This document shows, piece by piece, positions 16,275 to 18,173 of a DNA stretch of 18,173 nt. Source of the DNA: Deltaproteobacteria bacterium (GTDB lineage Bacteria > Desulfobacterota > Desulfobacteria > Desulfobacterales > BuS5); NCBI GenBank assembly GCA_021157555.1, contig JAGGWL010000162.1:1-18173 (forward strand), written 5' to 3'. The notes under the pieces are model-generated. The model ran no database searches. It saw nothing but the letters and a program-made list of their open reading frames with translations, and was not told the origin of the DNA. The position numbers were made by a program, and so were the translations under genes. Position 1 is the first letter of the stretch. Every line of letters starts with the position of its first letter.

Positions 16275-16284
16275 GATTAATCTC
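16273..16284. terminator. Palindrome and T-run after rpsA, possible terminator
   Basis: GAGATTAATCTC is a perfect 12-bp palindrome whose first two bases belong to the TGA stop of rpsA, the same geometry as the palindrome at the hisC-cmk stop. A T7 tract follows 13 nt later (16298-16304). As RNA the stem would have at most four to five pairs, so termination would be weak and read-through into sppA is likely. Confidence 0.25.
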
Positions 16285-16353
16285 TTATTGCTGATCATTT
16301 TTTTATATGAAAATGATGAATTATGAATGATAAATTATGAATTAATATGCGAA

Positions 16354-16378
16354 GGGCGAACACAAGGTTCGCCCCTAC
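16354..16378 (-). repeat. Palindromic intergenic repeat, copy 3 (single half-unit, inverted)
   Basis: GGGCGAAC (16354-16361), loop ACAAG, GTTCGCCC (16367-16374), then CTAC. Read on the minus strand it starts GTAGGGGCGAAC and has loop CTTGT, identical in start and loop to the left arm of copies 1 and 2. In those copies the stem is GACC/GGTC where this one has GAAC/GTTC, so both sides changed together. It lacks the second arm and the 46-nt flank. AT-rich near-repeats of AATTATGAAT lie just before it (16319-16328, 16333-16342). Confidence 0.75.
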
Positions 16379-16423
16379 ACAATTTTACATAAAAATAACG
16401 TTATCTAATTTTCATATTTTGTT

Positions 16424-16439
16424 ATGCCCGACAGGGCAT
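16424..16439 (+). promoter_or_regulatory. Hairpin in the sppA leader
   Basis: ATGCCC (16424-16429) and GGGCAT (16434-16439) form a perfect 6-bp stem around loop GACA, immediately before the GAGG (16440-16443) that is the best ribosome site candidate for sppA. Because GAGG touches the stem it could affect translation, but this is an inference. A further intergenic repeat fragment is an alternative. Confidence 0.35.
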
Positions 16440-16457
16440 GAGGTTTATAATAAAAAA

Positions 16458-17357
16458 ATGTTTTCTCGCAGACACCCATATCTGTTTTTTTTGCTGATTA
16501 TGGCATCAATATTTGGTGCTTCAGTAATTGGAATTTCTATTCTATTCTCTTTATCGGGAAAGGATTCTGATTATTCAGGCCTAAATAAATTAAGTGGAGA
16601 AAAAGTAGGTATAATTGAAATACGCGGTGTTATCAATGACTCGAAAGATATTCTTGATAAACTTAAACGCTTTCGCGCTGATAATTCAATAAAGGCTATC
16701 GTTGTAAGAATTGATTCTCCAGGCGGAAGCGTAGGGCCGTCACAGGAAATTTTAAGAGCGATTAAAAAAACATCCCTTAAAAAGAAAGTCGTTGCCTCTC
16801 TGGGCTCTGTGGCCGCTTCAGGCGGATATTATGTAGCTGTAGGGGCAGATGGTATAGTTGCCAATCCAGGAACAATAACCGGAAGCATAGGTGTTGTAAT
16901 GGGATTTACAAACTTTCAGGAACTTTTGCAAAAAATTGGGCTAATCCCAGTGGTTGTAAAGAGCGGCAAGTACAAAGATATAGGTTCGCCTGTACGAAAA
17001 ATGACCGAAAAAGAAAGGCAAATTCTTCAAGATTTATCCGATCAAATACATAAGCAATTCATCAATGCAATAGCAGCGGGAAGAAAAATAGATCCGCTTA
17101 AAGTAGAAGCTATTGCCGATGGGAGGATCTTTTCGGGTGAAGAGGCAAAAAGATTAGGCCTTATAGATCGAATCGGCAATCTTGAAGATGCTGTTGAATG
17201 GGCAGGCCGAATGGGAGGAATAAAGGGTAAAATAACAAGCGTTTATATAAAAGATAAACGCCTTCCTTTTTTACAATATCTTGCAGAATCTGCTCTTGAT
17301 AAAATTTTCATCATAGTTTCGCAAAGATATCTATACGCTGATGTTATTATGCAATAA
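16458..17357 (+). CDS. sppA: Signal peptide peptidase SppA, short S49 family form
   Basis: SppA is a membrane-anchored serine protease that clears cleaved signal peptides. The 299-residue protein starts RRHPYLFFLLIMASIFGASV with one membrane helix (about 7-29), after which the protease domain would face the periplasm. VVRIDSPGGSVGPSQEI, SLGSVAASGGYYVAVGAD with nucleophile S121, and KSGKYKDIGSP with general base K173 are visible. The 52-residue gap between S121 and K173 equals that of the Bacillus Ser-Lys dyad. It is the half-length form, which oligomerises, and not the 600-residue E. coli type. An in-frame ATG at 16347 lies inside a palindromic repeat and would place 37 polar residues before the helix, so ATG 16458 is chosen, though its GAGG is 14 nt away. 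It follows rpsA and overlaps the 3' end of the YciO gene by 11 bp. Confidence 0.94.
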   Translation: MFSRRHPYLFFLLIMASIFGASVIGISILFSLSGKDSDYSGLNKLSGEKVGIIEIRGVINDSKDILDKLKRFRADNSIKAIVVRIDSPGGSVGPSQEILRAIKKTSLKKKVVASLGSVAASGGYYVAVGADGIVANPGTITGSIGVVMGFTNFQELLQKIGLIPVVVKSGKYKDIGSPVRKMTEKERQILQDLSDQIHKQFINAIAAGRKIDPLKVEAIADGRIFSGEEAKRLGLIDRIGNLEDAVEWAGRMGGIKGKITSVYIKDKRLPFLQYLAESALDKIFIIVSQRYLYADVIMQ

Positions 17358-17958
17358 AAAGATTAACGTTACCCAATCCATCCCTTATAATTTCCGGAAT
17401 ATCATCTATTAAAGAGACTACACTTGATGGCTGTCCGGGGACAGAGCCGCCGTCTATTACCAAATCAATTCTTGTATCGTAATAATCCTGAATAAAAGAA
17501 GGATCGTTCAGTATTGTATTGTCAGGCATGGTTGCGCTTGTGGATAAAACAGGATTGCCAAGTTCATTAACCAGGGCAATACATATATTATTATCAGGAA
17601 CTCGTATACCTGCGGTCTTGCGTTTGGTCAGCATGATTTTTGGCACAATTTTTGAACCTTCAAGAATAAAGGTATAAGGGCCAGGTAAAAGACGTTTCAT
17701 AGTTTTGTATGCATAGTTAGAGACTTTTGCATAATGGCTGATATTTTTAAGACCTGAACAAATAAAACTGAATGGTTGATTCTTGTTGCGCTGTTTTATC
17801 TGATATATCCTCTCTATTGCCTTTTTATTCATTATATCACATCCTATCCCATAAAATGTATCTGTAGGATAAGAGATAATTCCACCCTTCTTTAGGATAT
17901 CAACGGCTTTTCTGATTAAGCGCTCTGGAGGATTTTCAGAATTTAATTTAATAAGCAT
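17347..17958 (-). CDS. YciO/Sua5/TsaC family protein (probable threonylcarbamoyl-AMP synthase fold)
   Basis: This is a 203-residue protein with the YrdC-type fold that binds nucleotide and RNA. TsaC and Sua5 make threonylcarbamoyl-AMP for the t6A modification next to the tRNA anticodon. Visible motifs are SYPTDTFYGIGC (29-40), the basic patch KQRNKNQPF (55-63), LPGPYTFIL (91-99), KRKTAGIRVPDN (112-123) and VLSTSATMP (137-145). In TsaC and Sua5 the last motif is usually STSAN. The change to STSAT-MP, with the PGPYTFIL and KRKT-IRVPDN stretches, makes it closer to the YciO branch, whose exact role is less certain. Its stop lies inside the sppA stop region with an 11-bp tail-to-tail overlap. Upstream is the palindromic repeat copy 2; no clear ribosome site precedes the ATG. 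Confidence 0.87.
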   Translation of the reverse strand: MLIKLNSENPPERLIRKAVDILKKGGIISYPTDTFYGIGCDIMNKKAIERIYQIKQRNKNQPFSFICSGLKNISHYAKVSNYAYKTMKRLLPGPYTFILEGSKIVPKIMLTKRKTAGIRVPDNNICIALVNELGNPVLSTSATMPDNTILNDPSFIQDYYDTRIDLVIDGGSVPGQPSSVVSLIDDIPEIIRDGLGNVNLFIA

Positions 17959-18043
17959 AGCAAGTAAAATGGTTCCAAGTTATTTATTGCCCAGGCAGTA
18001 GCATGGGAACGGGATTAAAAAATAACAACTGTAAACAGTTATA

Positions 18044-18173
18044 ATAGTATCCTATTCAAATTCCGTGGTAAAACAGATTGCAAATCCTTGTAGGGGCGAC
18101 CCTTGTGGTCGCCCAAAATAACAATGATATCGAAAAAGAAAATTTGATTAATAACGAAAATGGGCAACCACAA
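18044..18173. repeat. Palindromic intergenic repeat, copy 2 (cut by window end)
   Basis: Bases 18044-18121 are identical to 14071-14148. The left arm is at 18090-18115 with the same GGGCGACC, CTTGT, GGTCGCCC hairpin, and the right arm begins at 18161 (TGGGCAACCACAA) and runs off the window. The spacer between the arms is 45 nt here against 21 nt in copy 1, and includes extra sequence rich in GAAAA. It lies upstream of the YciO gene, in the same orientation as copy 1 about 4 kb away. Confidence 0.85.

Noticed and set aside
14071..18173. CRISPR array or insertion sequence made by the repeats
   Set aside because: Copies are 2-4 kb apart with normal genes between them, there are no regular spacers, no cas genes and no transposase.

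Overview
The window looks like a housekeeping stretch of a moderately AT-rich Gram-negative chromosome. Protein character and gene order (a (d)CMP kinase gene, then ribosomal protein S1, then a signal peptide peptidase; a GAF-bearing PilB/GspE ATPase; a PccB/PccA-type carboxylase pair) point to a deltaproteobacterium, most likely a sulfate reducer of the Desulfobacterales. That placement is an inference from memory of gene families, not a database result.

Layout. 1-212: two serine tRNA genes, tRNA-Ser(TGA) cut by the window edge and a complete tRNA-Ser(GCT). 358-597: a small two-helix membrane protein. 783-3212: a PilB/GspE-type ATPase with a GAF domain and an unusual N-terminal 14-residue repeat. 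3238-3942 (minus): queC, whose reading frame has no ATG, GTG or TTG in front of its ATP-binding loop. 4087-8394: a very large bifunctional glycogen debranching enzyme. 8422-12012 (minus): a two-gene biotin-dependent acyl-CoA carboxylase operon, visibly richer in G+C than its surroundings. 12246-14030: a HisC-Cmk fusion. 14397-16274: rpsA with six S1 domains. 16458-17357: sppA. 17347-17958 (minus): a YciO-type Sua5/TsaC protein, overlapping sppA tail to tail.

Most gene functions are familiar and independent: tRNA and tRNA modification (queC, the YciO protein), storage glucan breakdown, acyl-CoA carboxylation, pyrimidine nucleotide supply, translation, and membrane quality control. Four published starts would probably be wrong if the longest reading frame were taken (queC, the debranching enzyme, the carboxyltransferase and sppA); corrected starts are given.

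I did not find a clearly new multi-gene system. The most interesting items are the HisC-Cmk fusion with its A-rich junction, the ATPase with an exact 14-residue N-terminal repeat, the start-codon problem in queC, and a palindromic intergenic repeat family. That family has three copies here. Two share 78 identical bases and bracket the rpsA-sppA-yciO segment; the third keeps the same hairpin through compensatory base changes.
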